Made by a program: the position numbers and the translations under genes. Of a stretch of DNA of 64,000 nucleotides, positions 32,868 to 43,135 are shown one piece after another. How positions within the stretch are numbered: position 1 is the stretch's first letter; each line of letters opens with the position of its first letter. The notes under the pieces are model-generated. The model was not told where the DNA came from. It did not search any database and worked only from the letters and a program-made list of their open reading frames with translations. Source of the DNA: Megaustenia siamemsis (Eukaryota; Mollusca; Gastropoda; Stylommatophora; Ariophantidae); the NCBI GenBank assembly GCA_032433765.1, contig JAVIAB010000073.1:70569959-70633958 (forward strand). The letters run 5' to 3'.

Positions 32868-33210
32868 TTCCAAGTCCGGCTTGCTGTCGGAACTACTGAA
32901 TAACGTGCTCTGCGGAAACCGTGAGCTGTGCGTTTCATCCGGTTTGATCGTGTTTCGATATTTCGATTGCTAACGAAGAATGGTGATATCGTATGACAGG
33001 GAAAGATGGCTGTGTTCACTTTCTGTGCCGTTTCGCCTTATAGCTTTTGGTGTGTGCTGAGACTGCTATGATGGGAGCTGCAGCTACCTTTCTTTGTTTA
33101 GGAGATGAGATATTAATTCGGATGATTCCACTGGCACAGGCGGTTGAGCAATTATGGATTTTAATTCGTTTGCGGTGATACCGGGGCCTTCCATAACCAT
33201 AACAAATAAC
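32868..33210 (+). repeat. Dispersed repeat S3, copy 3
   Basis: Same orientation as 19998-20337, from ATTCCAAGTCCGGCTTGCTG to CCATAACCATAACAAATAAC. Differences from copy 2 are mostly substitutions and small indels. Confidence 0.78.
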
Positions 33211-33265
33211 CATTTTCGGATATAGGGAATTCCCGATCTTAATGAACACGATTCCTTTGATACAG

Positions 33266-33890
33266 TAGAGTAGAATAGATCCCCGACCTACTTGTATTTG
33301 TGGAGTAGAATGGATCCCCGACCTACTTGTATTTGTGGAGTAGAATGGATCCCCGACCTACTTGTATTTGTGGAGTAGAATGGATCCCCGACCTACTTGT
33401 ATTTGTGGAGTAGAATGGATCCCCGACCTACTTGTTTGTGGAGTAGAATGGATCCCCGACCTACTAGTATTTGTTGAGTAGAATGGATCCCCGACCTACT
33501 TGTATTTGTGGAGTAGAATGGATCCCCGACCTACTTGTATTTGTGGAGTAGAATGGATCCCCGACCTACTTGTATTTGTGGAGTAGAATGGATACCTACT
33601 TGTATTTGTGGAGTAGAATGGATCCCCGACCTACTTGTATTTGTGGAGTAGAATGGATCCCGACCTACTTGTATTTGTGGAGTAGAATGGATCCCGACCT
33701 ACTAGTATTTGTGAGTAGAATGGATCCCGACCTACTTGTATTTGTGGAGTAGAATGGATCCCCGACCTACTTGTATTTGTGGAGTAGGATGGATCCCCGA
33801 CCTACTTGTATTTGTGGAGTAGAATGGATCCCCGACCTACATGTATTTGTGGAGCAGAATGGATCCCCGACCTACTTGTATTTGTAATTT
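33266..33890. repeat. 35-bp minisatellite
   Basis: About 18 units of TGGAGTAGAATGGATCCCCG plus ACCTACTTGTATTTG, spaced 35 bp (33301 and 33336). Several units lost one C of CCCC or part of the end. Almost every unit contains GGATCC. Confidence 0.95.
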
Positions 33891-34144
33891 TGAGCAGTAG
33901 TCATTATGTGGTCGTTTAGGGTAATTTTTTGATCCGTAATAATCTTCTCAGGGATATGCTCTTTTAAAAGATACCCTTGCTGTATGTAGAGCATCTCAGC
34001 TCCCTGGTTGCTGTTGTATTCGACTTGAATTCTTTGCCTGTGAGGGTCCATTTGTCCTCTCCTGCGACCATTGCTCACAAGTAAAGGATGGGGCGTTATT
34101 TGTGATGTGTCGTGATTTACAACTATTTGCTTCACTTATGCATC

Positions 34145-34310
34145 TCGACTTCAGCACGCATTTTTTAGAACCGGGTTTCCGACCTCCATCCGTCATCTGT
34201 CTTCGATCCCTACTAGCTTGACCTAGTTAGTTAATCTATTTCTACATGACAAGAAATTGTCATCGATAATTGGTCACTAATATCACAGTCCGATATGAGC
34301 CGTTAATAGA
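34145..34310 (-). repeat. Dispersed repeat S2, minus copy
   Basis: The reverse complement carries the S2 blocks: GACTTCAGCACGCATTTTTT, GAACCGGG, and CTTCGATCCCTACTAGCTTG. They appear in the order expected from 19550-19830. Confidence 0.65.
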
Positions 34311-35001
34311 TTTCAGCTGAATGCCTATGTTACCTATGTATTATAATATTGATCTGAATAGCCATCTCATTAACCAAAGTTAAAATAAAGATAACACGAT
34401 ATGAAGCAGCTAAACTAATATAAAGACAAGACTACAATTTTCCTTTTAAAAAAGCCTTTTTGTTATACCCGATGAAGGCTTCTGTCGAAACGTAGTTCGT
34501 CCTTTCTTTCTATTAGTTTAGCTGCTTCCTACCGTCGTATCTTATATTACATGTTCTCTACACCTCTATTTGTGGCCCCGCATAATATGTGTGCTTATCT
34601 TCATCAATATCGTTATGATGTCTTCCTGTTTAGTCAAGACTGCAGTCATTTTTCTGCTGGCGTTTCTAGTTTAAGCCATTCTGCTGTGTCTCTTGCTTTG
34701 ATGGTGCAGGTTGAGTTTAAGCACATCTTATAGAAGTACCTCTGACTCAACTAACCTCTGATTGTTCTCAACGTACCTGCCAACCAACAAGCTGTCCTTT
34801 ACCATCTTTATTATTGTCTGTTTCGATGGAGTTGTATGATAAAGGGAAGGGGAACATGTTTCTTGCCGGCAGTGATGTGACGTTGTTCTGCTCTAAGTTG
34901 GGTCGCCTAACTGTGGCTGTTATGCTGCTCTTTTTACACATGAATTGATAGAGAAACAGAAAAGATAGAACAGTAAACAAATAGAACATTAAAATTAGAA
35001 C
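34311..35001. other. No gene recognised
   Basis: Single-copy-looking. The phrase AAACTAATATAAAGACAAGA near 34410 and TTAGTTTAGCTGCTTCC near 34513 form a weak inverted pair (AGCAGCTAAACTAAT). Confidence 0.45.
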
Positions 35002-35145
35002 TCTTCTCTCTCTCTCTCTCTCTCCGCCCTCTGTCATTCATGTTAATTTTTATTTATGTTTCTTCTGTGACTCTTTGTTAGCTCTCTCACTCTCACACAC
35101 GCCGTCTCTCTCTCTCAAACTCCCCCCCCCCTCTCTCTCTCTCAT
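35002..35145. repeat. CT-rich microsatellite tract
   Basis: Runs of CTCTCT (35004-35024, 35108-35118, 35133-35145) with a C9 run near 35124. Confidence 0.9.
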
Positions 35146-35904
35146 ATAAATTGTTTCATAATTCTCTTAATTTTCTTTCCCCTTTGCTTAATTGTTTATC
35201 TTACTCTCTTATTTACAGTTGTACACTCCTTCATTTAAATATAATTTTATTCTATCTCTGACCTAATTCTCTCTCATTTGATTACAACGTTGCTCCGTCG
35301 TTTTTAAAATCATAATTGCGCTCACCCCTCCCCCTCCCTTTTTTCCAATTTCTTTTGAATACGTAGCAGTTCTCTTTCTCCGTTGCTAACTCATGTACAT
35401 AACCGCATTTTGTCTGGATATTGGCTCTGTTTTTCCACCTCCCTCAATACTTTCTTTTGCTTGCCTTTGTGTTACTCCTCCCACTCTCTCCGCCCACTCA
35501 GCCGATTGTAATTCTCTTATCGCTTATTTTCCCTCGCCATTTAGCAGCTTGTCTGTATACTTATTTCCATATCTATTCCTCGCTCTCCCACCTATATCCC
35601 ACTCTCTCGCTATTAAATATTTGTGATTGGTCCGTGCGTTGGTTATGTTTCACTATTACCAGCTTGTTCGCTGTTTGCCTTACCTTCGGATTAATTCTCT
35701 GTTTGACTGATATGTTTACGTTCTCTCAAGCCTACACTTGGCAAGAATACCCAGGTAACCAACAACGGCGCGGAATTATACCTCTGGCTCTATATAATAA
35801 TACTGAACACAGACCTTTGAGATCTAACATGATCCTGTCAACATTCAGGTCATTCCTACATCTGTACACCTATTAATGGGGGTCGGGACGTTAGACAATA
35901 CATG
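35146..35904. other. No gene recognised
   Basis: Pyrimidine-rich. The 151-codon plus frame at 35421-35876 is Leu/Ser/Pro-rich, as such DNA dictates, and lacks any domain. Confidence 0.45.
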
Positions 35905-36135
35905 GGCTGAAAGCGGTCGGCGACACATAATTGAATGTTTGTCATCAGTGAACTAAAGCAGATAGAGATCCTACATTGCGGCTCTTGGTGTGGGTCTGGA
36001 AACAGGCAACCAATGTGGTAAATCGACAGTCAACACGATACTAAAAAAAACTTGCTGAAATCGGATGTATTGAGGCAAAGAGAGCAAAATATCACAGTTT
36101 CTTGTAAAACACAACTCAACTCATTTATGTACGTT
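35905..36135 (+). repeat. Dispersed repeat S2, copy 4
   Basis: It contains GGGCTGAAAGCGGTCGGCGA, GGTGTGGGTCTGGAAACAGG, TTGCTGAAATCGGATGTATT and AAATATCACAGTTTCTTG in the S2 order. Confidence 0.72.
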
Positions 36136-36182
36136 TAACGATCTTTTAATGGTGGACGATGAAGAGGAGTAGTCGTCGGCGG

Positions 36183-36345
36183 AACGCTGAAAGAAAGAAA
36201 AAGAAAGAAGAAAAAGACAGAAAAGGAAGGAAGAGAGGAAGGAAGGAAGGAAGGAATGAAGGAAGGAAGGAAAGAAGGAAGGGAGTGAGGAAGGAAGGAA
36301 GGAAGGGGGTGAGGGAGGGAGGGAGGGGTGGGAGGTGGGGGAGGG
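36183..36345. repeat. GGAA/GGGA purine tract
   Basis: Degenerate (GGAA)n grading into (GGGA)n. Open frames on both strands (Lys/Arg/Gly-rich or Ser/Pro/Phe-rich) follow from base composition. Confidence 0.93.
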
Positions 36346-38490
36346 AGCTGCAGTTTGGAAACTGTTGGAAGGTGGATAACTACTTGAAGAAAATAGAAGG
36401 ATCAATAATCGATAAACTTGAAAGTAGACCACTCAGTTTGTGTGGTAAGTAATAACAGGCGTGAATAAACAGTTCATGATTTGATACTCGACAACCCAGC
36501 GAATGATACAAGTTGAGTTAAGTCGTGTTGTTGGTATTGCGCACCATGAAGTTGTGAAAATGTTCGGTGATTTCAGCTACAGAAAAATATTTGCGAGTAA
36601 CCTTACGATTGAGCACCAGGTGAGAATTTTTATTTTCGGTCACAGGTAATCATAGATGAGAAATCAATGGCGCACTGAAATCATCCAGAAGCAAAGCGAC
36701 AATCAATGGAGTGATTTCCTAAAGAGTTGACTCGTAAAAGTAATAGCGCGACACATCCACCTTCCAGTAAAAATATGTCTACGATTGTTTTCTCATGGTG
36801 TTGAGATGGTTTTTTGTTGATTTATGGAAAGTGGAGCAACACAGACTAGGTATGCTACATTAACGTTCTAGAAATATTGAGAGACTATAGACACCAGACC
36901 GCGCAAACGATGTCAAATGAATGTGGAAGGTCCTTCCTTATCTGTCGACAAGCACATAATCGTTCCCTTGTATTTTCATCTCATTGGAACCGTCAAAGGC
37001 AGATTTCTGGAACCACATTTAGAATAAAGAGTTAATCTGAAGACAGCTATTCGATAACCGGTGCGTTCCCGTGACTGGTCATTCTTCGCTAATCAATCAA
37101 TCAATCAATCCCATTCAGATCCCTTTAAGGAGTGTAGGCTGCAGACAAAGTATTGTGCTCTATCCTTTATCTTCAACATTTGGACTCATTTCATCCAATC
37201 AAAGTCAATGTCTTTGATAGTTTTCTCAGTTTCTTTCTTCTGTATTCTAGGGTTTTCCGTGCTTTCTTTTTTTTATGTAGAAATGCATGTTTTGCATACT
37301 TTGCTGACATCATGTTTTCTTAGTGTTTCTACGTTATTTCCATGTTCTATTCTTAATCTATTTCTTGACTGCACCTCATTTTGTTCTTTCCCAATTACCT
37401 TAATTTCTGATCATGTCGTACCATCTGGTGTTCAAACTTCTCCCCAGATAGTTGTTTGTTTGTGAATGCCTTGTTAACTTTTGATTGGTTGCTGTATTCT
37501 TTCAGTTTTCACAATATATTCCAACTGTTCCTTTCTCATTACATAACCAACAAATGATTATTTCCTCATGATTTTTACCCTTTTTTGCCCTAGCCTCTTT
37601 AGAACATCTCCCCTGGCAACACAAGCAAATCTTCTAGCAGTGCATGACTCGTTATTCGATTTGTCAGATTTTTTTAAAAAACCCTCTATGGTAGTCTCAA
37701 CATTTTTCTGTCAAACCACATATATGTTGTCTCCAACCGTTTTCTTCTCCGATTGCACAGAATTACCACCCGCATGTCAAGGCTGGTACCACATAAGACA
37801 AACCATTTATTTTCTTATATCCATTATAGAAAATTGTTTGAGTAATATATTTTTTATACTTTGAAATAATGCCTTTGTCACTGACAATATCAATCATTTA
37901 ATGTTTTCCGTACATAAAAAACTTCGTCTCTTTTGTCCCAGACGCAACAGTTTGTGTCCATGAATACAGAACTAACGTCATTGTTCTTGACAAAGTACGT
38001 TAATACATCACTATTTTTTCCTGATCGCGAAAAAAGATCTTGTCTCTGCACAGTATACGAACCCGGTCACACCCACGATGATCTCTGTGCTACAATTATA
38101 ATGTTGTTTCATATTATTTATAACATTTATACGTTTTTTTTTATTTGCGCAGAGCTTGTCATTTTCGATTGTCAACTGTCAATCCAAAACAGAGAAAGAG
38201 ATGGATAAAGGGAATACTAGAGCCACTAGGAGGAATAACATCAGAAGAGGCCAACAGAAGAGCAAAGAATAGCAGACTGTTTCTCCCCTCGACGCCAACG
38301 GCAGCAGAGGAAGGATAGAAGAAGAAGCAGAACTGTCACTGATTATTAACATGAAATCGATATTCATTTTTGCATCGCCTGGTTTCGATAAGACTAGGCA
38401 TTCGGACTCATCCATCAGCGGTCACTGAAAACAGAATGTCTATAGCTGAACATTGGTTTTATAATCCACAACTTTTGTCCACTGAAACAT
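36346..38490. other. No gene recognised
   Basis: A long, rather T-rich stretch. A 134-codon plus frame at 37061-37465 is hydrophobic but has no clear start context or domain. I do not call a gene. Confidence 0.45.
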
Positions 38491-38885
38491 ACACCCTAAC
38501 TGTACACACAACGGTACACTGTACACTCTAACTACACCCTGATTGTACACCAAATGATGCACTCTATCTGTACACCCTTACTATACACACTAACCGTACA
38601 CCCAGCTATACACCCTAACTGTACACACTAACTGTACATCCTAACTGTACCCCCAATGGTATACCCTAATTATACACTCTAATTGCACACATTAATTGTA
38701 CACCTTAACTGTACACCCTTACAGTACATCTAACGGTATACCCTAGTAATACACCATCACTGTATATCCTGACGGTATACTTCCTAAGTGTACACCCTGT
38801 ACACACACATTAACTGTACACCCTAACTGTATACCGTAACTGTACATCCTAACCGTACACACACATACTAACTGTACAACCATCT
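38491..38885. repeat. Degenerate 11-13-bp tandem repeat
   Basis: Loose repetition of CTAACTGTACACC with many substitutions (CTAACGGTATACC, TTAACTGTACACC). Unit spacing drifts. Confidence 0.85.
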
Positions 38886-39595
38886 ACATATAATACTATG
38901 GTAAACATCCTGAACGGATGAAAATATCACTTAACATTCCATTGAAATCAACGACAATAATCGTCTTTCATAACCGATCGTGCGTGTCAAATATCTATAA
39001 TAGATGTTGGTGTCAGTAAAACTAACCTACATGAAGGATCAGTACACAGTGAACTCATTCACTGGTTTTCTGGTAAAATAATGGTCTATTCATAGTTTGT
39101 TCTGTCTGTGAATAAACTTGTCAACGAACTAAGGCTCTGTTCAATAGTTACATTTAGTCATTTACCAACAGGTAAGGGTCAGCGCGAGGTCAAGGTCCTC
39201 AACTGATCTAAATCAGGTCCATATTGTTTTTTTATTTTAATTTAATATTTTTAGTTGACAGGATCCTAGATTTTAAGATACATTAGACCAAGTACAAGTC
39301 ATATCGGAGACAGAGATAAATAGTAGGTCTATTGGTCAAGTTGAGAACGCAAAAGAACTCTTCATAGTTGAATATTGAAAAATAAAACCGGCTTGCAGGA
39401 ATTAGCTTCAAAGATCATCACCGGTGTTCATGCACTGCTAGAAGATTTGCTTGTGTTGTGAGGGAAGAGATCGGATGCCAATAGACAATGTCAACATGTA
39501 GTGATGGTGGCCATAAATGAGTGAATCATGAAAGACTAATCACTGGATAGCAGACAAGTTATAGACTTTAATAATAAGTGATTTACTGCGGATTC
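38886..39595. other. No gene recognised
   Basis: AT-rich single-copy-looking sequence. No feature is supported. Confidence 0.4.
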
Positions 39596-39599
39596 TTGT

Positions 39600-39840
39600 T
39601 TGAAGCATTTCTGGGAAAGACAGTTTTGATTGTAGGACACATGTGGGGTGGAGGCGTGTTGGAATACTTGATAATGACAGGAAACATAGAGAGTTGGTGG
39701 GACAGAGGTAGGCAGAGGAACAGATGTTGGATGGTTTGACATCGTGACAAAGATAAACGGCGGAGCTCTTACCCAGCGCGCTAGATCGAAGGTGGCATGA
39801 CATCCAGTGCATCTCGGCACGTTCCTTGTTGGGATGAAGT
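39600..39840 (+). mobile_element. Very decayed LINE C-terminal fragment
   Basis: Pieces in different frames recall LINE carboxyl ends: TGNIESWWDRGRQRNR (compare TGKIEGRRDRGRQR in LINE-D), EEQMLDGLTS, and a following AELLPSALDRRWHDI. Every frame is interrupted. The minus-strand 138-codon frame across it is likely a chance shadow. Confidence 0.4.
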
Positions 39841-40361
39841 GTTTGAAGACAAATGTTGAAGATCATTTCTTGTTTAAAATAAAAACTAGTTTTGAAATTA
39901 TTAAAAACTGAAGCAAAATTAGTTTTAAAAATAAGGAAAGGTAAACGTATGCACATAGCATTACTGCTTGTTTGGGGATTGGTGCAGGGCCTCCACTTCT
40001 CCTAGGTACATCTTTTATTACAGTTGGCACAGCGCTCTCTCCCAATGTTCATGTCTTTCTTTGACTAAAGATCCGGTACCCACTTCCGTTGTCCTGTTCG
40101 GTTAACTGGAGTTTACGTGCATCAACATCTTTGTGTTCCGCATGAATCGGAAGCTTTAAAACTTTTATAATTTACATTGAAGTTACCTATAGTCCGTTCA
40201 GAAATTGTTGCCCAAATTCAAAATCAATTTTCTAAATAAATATTGTGTGGACTGCTGTGAAATTGTGGCTGGAATCTTATATTCTCCCCGACTTTAATAC
40301 AATATTTTGTTTTCTATTAATAAGGAGATCTAGTGTAGTATTTTACTAATATCATCATTAC
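39841..40361. other. No gene recognised
   Basis: AT-rich, no supported feature. Confidence 0.4.
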
Positions 40362-40718
40362 GGAACATGCCTGCTGGCGTAGGTGATATGTCTCTCAGCA
40401 AATTTGGATCTCAACAGTTATTTATCATTTCTGTTATTGACCTTCTGCCAAGCCATTCACTTAAGCTGTCTGGTATCTTTTCTCTTTGCTTCCCTTTATC
40501 TCATAACATTCCCAGTTGTTACAATATATTCCAGTTGTTCCCATGAACATTACGCAACATATACTATCCATATTTCCTATGAGAATGTTCATATAAAAGA
40601 ATATCAATAAATACACAGCTAATGTACATATATAAACAATGTATTCCAGCTGTTCCCTTCTCATTGTATGGCCAAACAATGATGATTCTTTCTTCCTAAT
40701 ATTGGAAATTAGCTTTGC
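40362..40718 (-). mobile_element. LINE-D fragment with internal insertion
   Basis: The minus strand reads the LINE-D end in two pieces. 40637-40718 covers the SSLFGHTMRREQLEYIV region. 40362-40548 covers the same VTT...EREKI...EWLGRRST...NCR region to the 3' end. Between them lie about 88 bp that are not LINE-D, flanked by a direct repeat of about 20 bp (CAATATATTCCAGTTGTTCC and CAATGTATTCCAGCTGTTCC). Confidence 0.85.
40549..40636 (-). repeat. Uninterrupted copy of segment seen at 24.4 kb
   Basis: Reverse-complemented, it carries GTACATTAGCTGTGTATTTA, TTCTCATAGGAAATATGG and TGCGTAATG in a row. At 24392-24754 the same blocks are separated by a full S1 SINE. This is therefore a paralogous empty site. 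Confidence 0.78.
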
Positions 40719-40727
40719 TTATATAAT

Positions 40728-41362
40728 CATCAAGTACTGGGCCTGCAGGCGTAGGTGATCATGTCTCTCCACAGTTTTCGACCTCGACAGTTATTTATCA
40801 TTTCTGTTGTTGACCTTTTGCCAAGCCATTCTCTTAAGCTGTCTGGTGTTTTTTCTCTTTGCTTCCCTCTATCTCTTTGTCCCTCAATTTTTCCAGTTGT
40901 TACAATATATTCCAGTTGTTTTCTTCTCATTGTATGGCCAAACAATGATGATTGTTTCTTCCTAATATTGGAAATTAGCTCTCTTTTTGCTTTGGCTTCT
41001 CTCAGAACATTTTCATTACTTTTCTTAGCTGTCCATGGTATTCTCAACATTCTTCTGTAAAACCACATTTCTACAGACTCCAGTGATTTTCTTGTCTGTT
41101 GTCCTATTGTCCATGATTCACATCCATAAGTTAAGACTGACTCTAAATAACATTTAAGAACTCTTTTTCTTGTTTCGATTGTCAAAAATGGATTGCATAG
41201 TATCTTCCTCATAGTTTGGAAAGCTGCTTTTGATTGAGCCATTCTGCATCTCACCTCTTTTGTACATCTTTCGTCTGAAGTTAACAAAGTTCCCAAATAT
41301 TTAAATTCATTTACCTGTTTTAATATTGTTCCACTTGTTTTTATTTTGCACTGAGGTGATGT
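40728..41362 (-). mobile_element. LINE-D fragment, long open frame
   Basis: A 188-codon minus frame (41296-40730) reads GTLLTSDERCTKEVRCRMAQ, SKAAFQTMRKILCNPFLTIE, RKRVLKCYLESVLTYGCESW, MWFYRRMLRIPWTAKKSNEN, LFGHTMRRKQLEYIVTTGK and CRGRKLWRDMITYACRPST. It is unbroken, unlike the copy at 28.6 kb, and ends in TTGATGATTA at 40727. It begins after the RT active site, so it is a 5'-truncated insertion and cannot act alone. Confidence 0.94.
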
Positions 41363-41615
41363 CTATTTGCTTATATCTATCTATCTCTTGTCCTTTCGAG
41401 CCGAAGACGGCACATAGGGCAGAACCACAATCTTAAAAACAGAAACCTTGCGTGCCAAACTGGCACATATTGCAGAGATCACTGCTTCCACAATCTATGG
41501 CTCTGTTTCCATAACAATACTTTTTACAATGACAGCTTGTCAAGCCATCGATCAACCTCCTTAGTCGCCTTTTATGATATGCCTGGAAGGTCACAGTGTC
41601 ACTATTTGCTTATAT
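41363..41615 (-). mobile_element. S5 element with perfect target-site duplication
   Basis: An insertion of about 225 bp (41377-41601) bounded by CTATTTGCTTATAT at 41363-41376 and again at 41602-41615. On the minus strand it begins GTGACACTGTGACCTTCCAG and ends GGCTCGAAAGGACAAGAGAT then AGATAGATA. The last 45 bp closely resemble the 3' tail of LINE-B. It encodes nothing obvious. It is either a SINE or a truncated 3' UTR of another LINE. Confidence 0.88.
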
Positions 41616-41838
41616 AGCTTATGTAAAAAAAAACACATACACAAGCGGATCTAAAGACTTACAAATAAAGGTTTTACAGTCAATACCCTCACCAGTTCAA
41701 TAATTGGGGCAATTCGAAAGTTTAAATTGGAGGGGGGGGGGGGGGGTAGCTATCACGTGGTCTCAAAGTTGCCGCGAATAACCGGTTGAAGACGTCGTTG
41801 ACATTACCAGAATATAAAGTAGAGCCAATCACCGTCAC
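41616..41838. other. Unassigned, with a G-run
   Basis: Contains a run of about 14 G at 41733-41747. No gene is seen. Confidence 0.6.
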
Positions 41839-41840
41839 AC

Positions 41841-42120
41841 TGTAATGTATAAACAAAAAATAAAGAGCCACATCACACCAAGTGGCGTATAGGGAATATG
41901 GTCTTAGTGACCCTACATTTTACAGACCTTCAGCACATGATTTTTGGGGTAATGTGGTCGGTATTACACCTGTGCCGCTTTACTTTCCCAGAAAAAAATC
42001 AGGTACCCATTTAAGGCTGAGTGAACCTGGAAGCCGTCGGTCAGGATCGAAGCCGACCTCTTGTCCTTTGTAGTCCGGTTCACTAACCACTGAGCTGTCG
42101 CGGCTCCCATTGTAATGTGT
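41841..42120 (-). mobile_element. SINE S1 copy g, full length
   Basis: Minus-strand copy from the head GGGAGCCGCGACAGCTCAG at about 42108 to the hairpin block at 41873-41888. TGTAATGTAT at 41841-41850 and TGTAATGTGT at 42111-42120 flank it as a target-site duplication. The terminal T-run is short here (AAAAAATAAAG). Confidence 0.94.
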
Positions 42121-42889
42121 AGTACTGTAAAATCTAATGATTCTTGCACACTATTTATTTTTGTACATAATTTTTTTTAAGAAATACTCATATTTTGCAA
42201 AATTCACTTTGCCTTTGGACTTAATATTTACACATTTTTAAGGTCCAGAAAAATCGAAGTCTGTGTGCTAAAAACAACATTGTGCCAAATAATTTCTGAG
42301 AAAATTTATGTTGAGTTTGGTGATACATTTGTGAACGGATACAGGCTTAACTCTTTCAGTACGGAACGTTTTTATCAATTTAGCCGTAGAGACTTCAGAG
42401 AAAACATTTTTAATGTATTTAAATATTAATCTGCCTGTTTATATTTATCCAACACTTAACATATTATATATATGAATTTTTATATCATTAAACAAGGAAT
42501 TAGATTTCACCAATACCAAGATGATATAAGACAAGTAAAAAGTATATGGTTTGATGAAGATTTACACTAATCAAATTGAGAGTGACGCACCCTGTGCGGC
42601 TAAACGTACTTGACCGAAATCGGCATAGCGCATGGTGCGTCGAAACGTATGGAAAGCGTTAGCAGGAATGTTCATGTACAAGAAAACAGCCAACCTATTA
42701 CACCTGCAAGTATAAACGCCTATAAATCTGCACGACGTTCAGACCCCTTTGCAGAAGAAGGGTGTAAAGAAAGGTACTTTTGATAAATTTCGATTTGAAT
42801 TTTCTAAGACGAGCTACAAAGGGAGATAAATCATTGCTTTAAATTATTAAAAACAAATCTAATTTCGTTATATTCCGCTTTATTTCTTC
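42121..42889. other. No gene recognised
   Basis: AT-rich. The stretch around 42590-42660 contains two GGTGCGTC-like phrases. No supported feature. Confidence 0.4.
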
Positions 42890-43135
42890 TCCAATTTTCT
42901 CGTCTTCTCATTCTTCTCTTGTTTCTGTTCTTTCTTTTGTTTTTCATTCTTCTTCTCTTCTTGCTCTACTACTCTTCTTGTCTTTTTTTCTTCCTATCTT
43001 CTGCTTTTTCTCTTCACTTCTTTTCTTATAAATCCTGTCTTCTCCTTTTCTACTTCCTGCTCTTTTCTTGTTATTTTGTTGTATTCTTCTACTTCCTCAT
43101 CTTCTTCTAATTTTCCTTCTTCTTGTCTTAAACTA
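42890..43135. repeat. Pyrimidine-rich tract
   Basis: About 240 bp of TTC/TCT/TTTTC sequence on the plus strand, degenerate. Confidence 0.85.

Noticed and set aside
33266..33890. Regulatory cluster because GGATCC recurs every 35 bp
   Set aside because: The spacing is just the unit length of a minisatellite. Nothing suggests a protein binding role.
39540..39956. 138-codon minus-strand frame
   Set aside because: It overlaps a decayed LINE read on the plus strand and shows no domain of its own.
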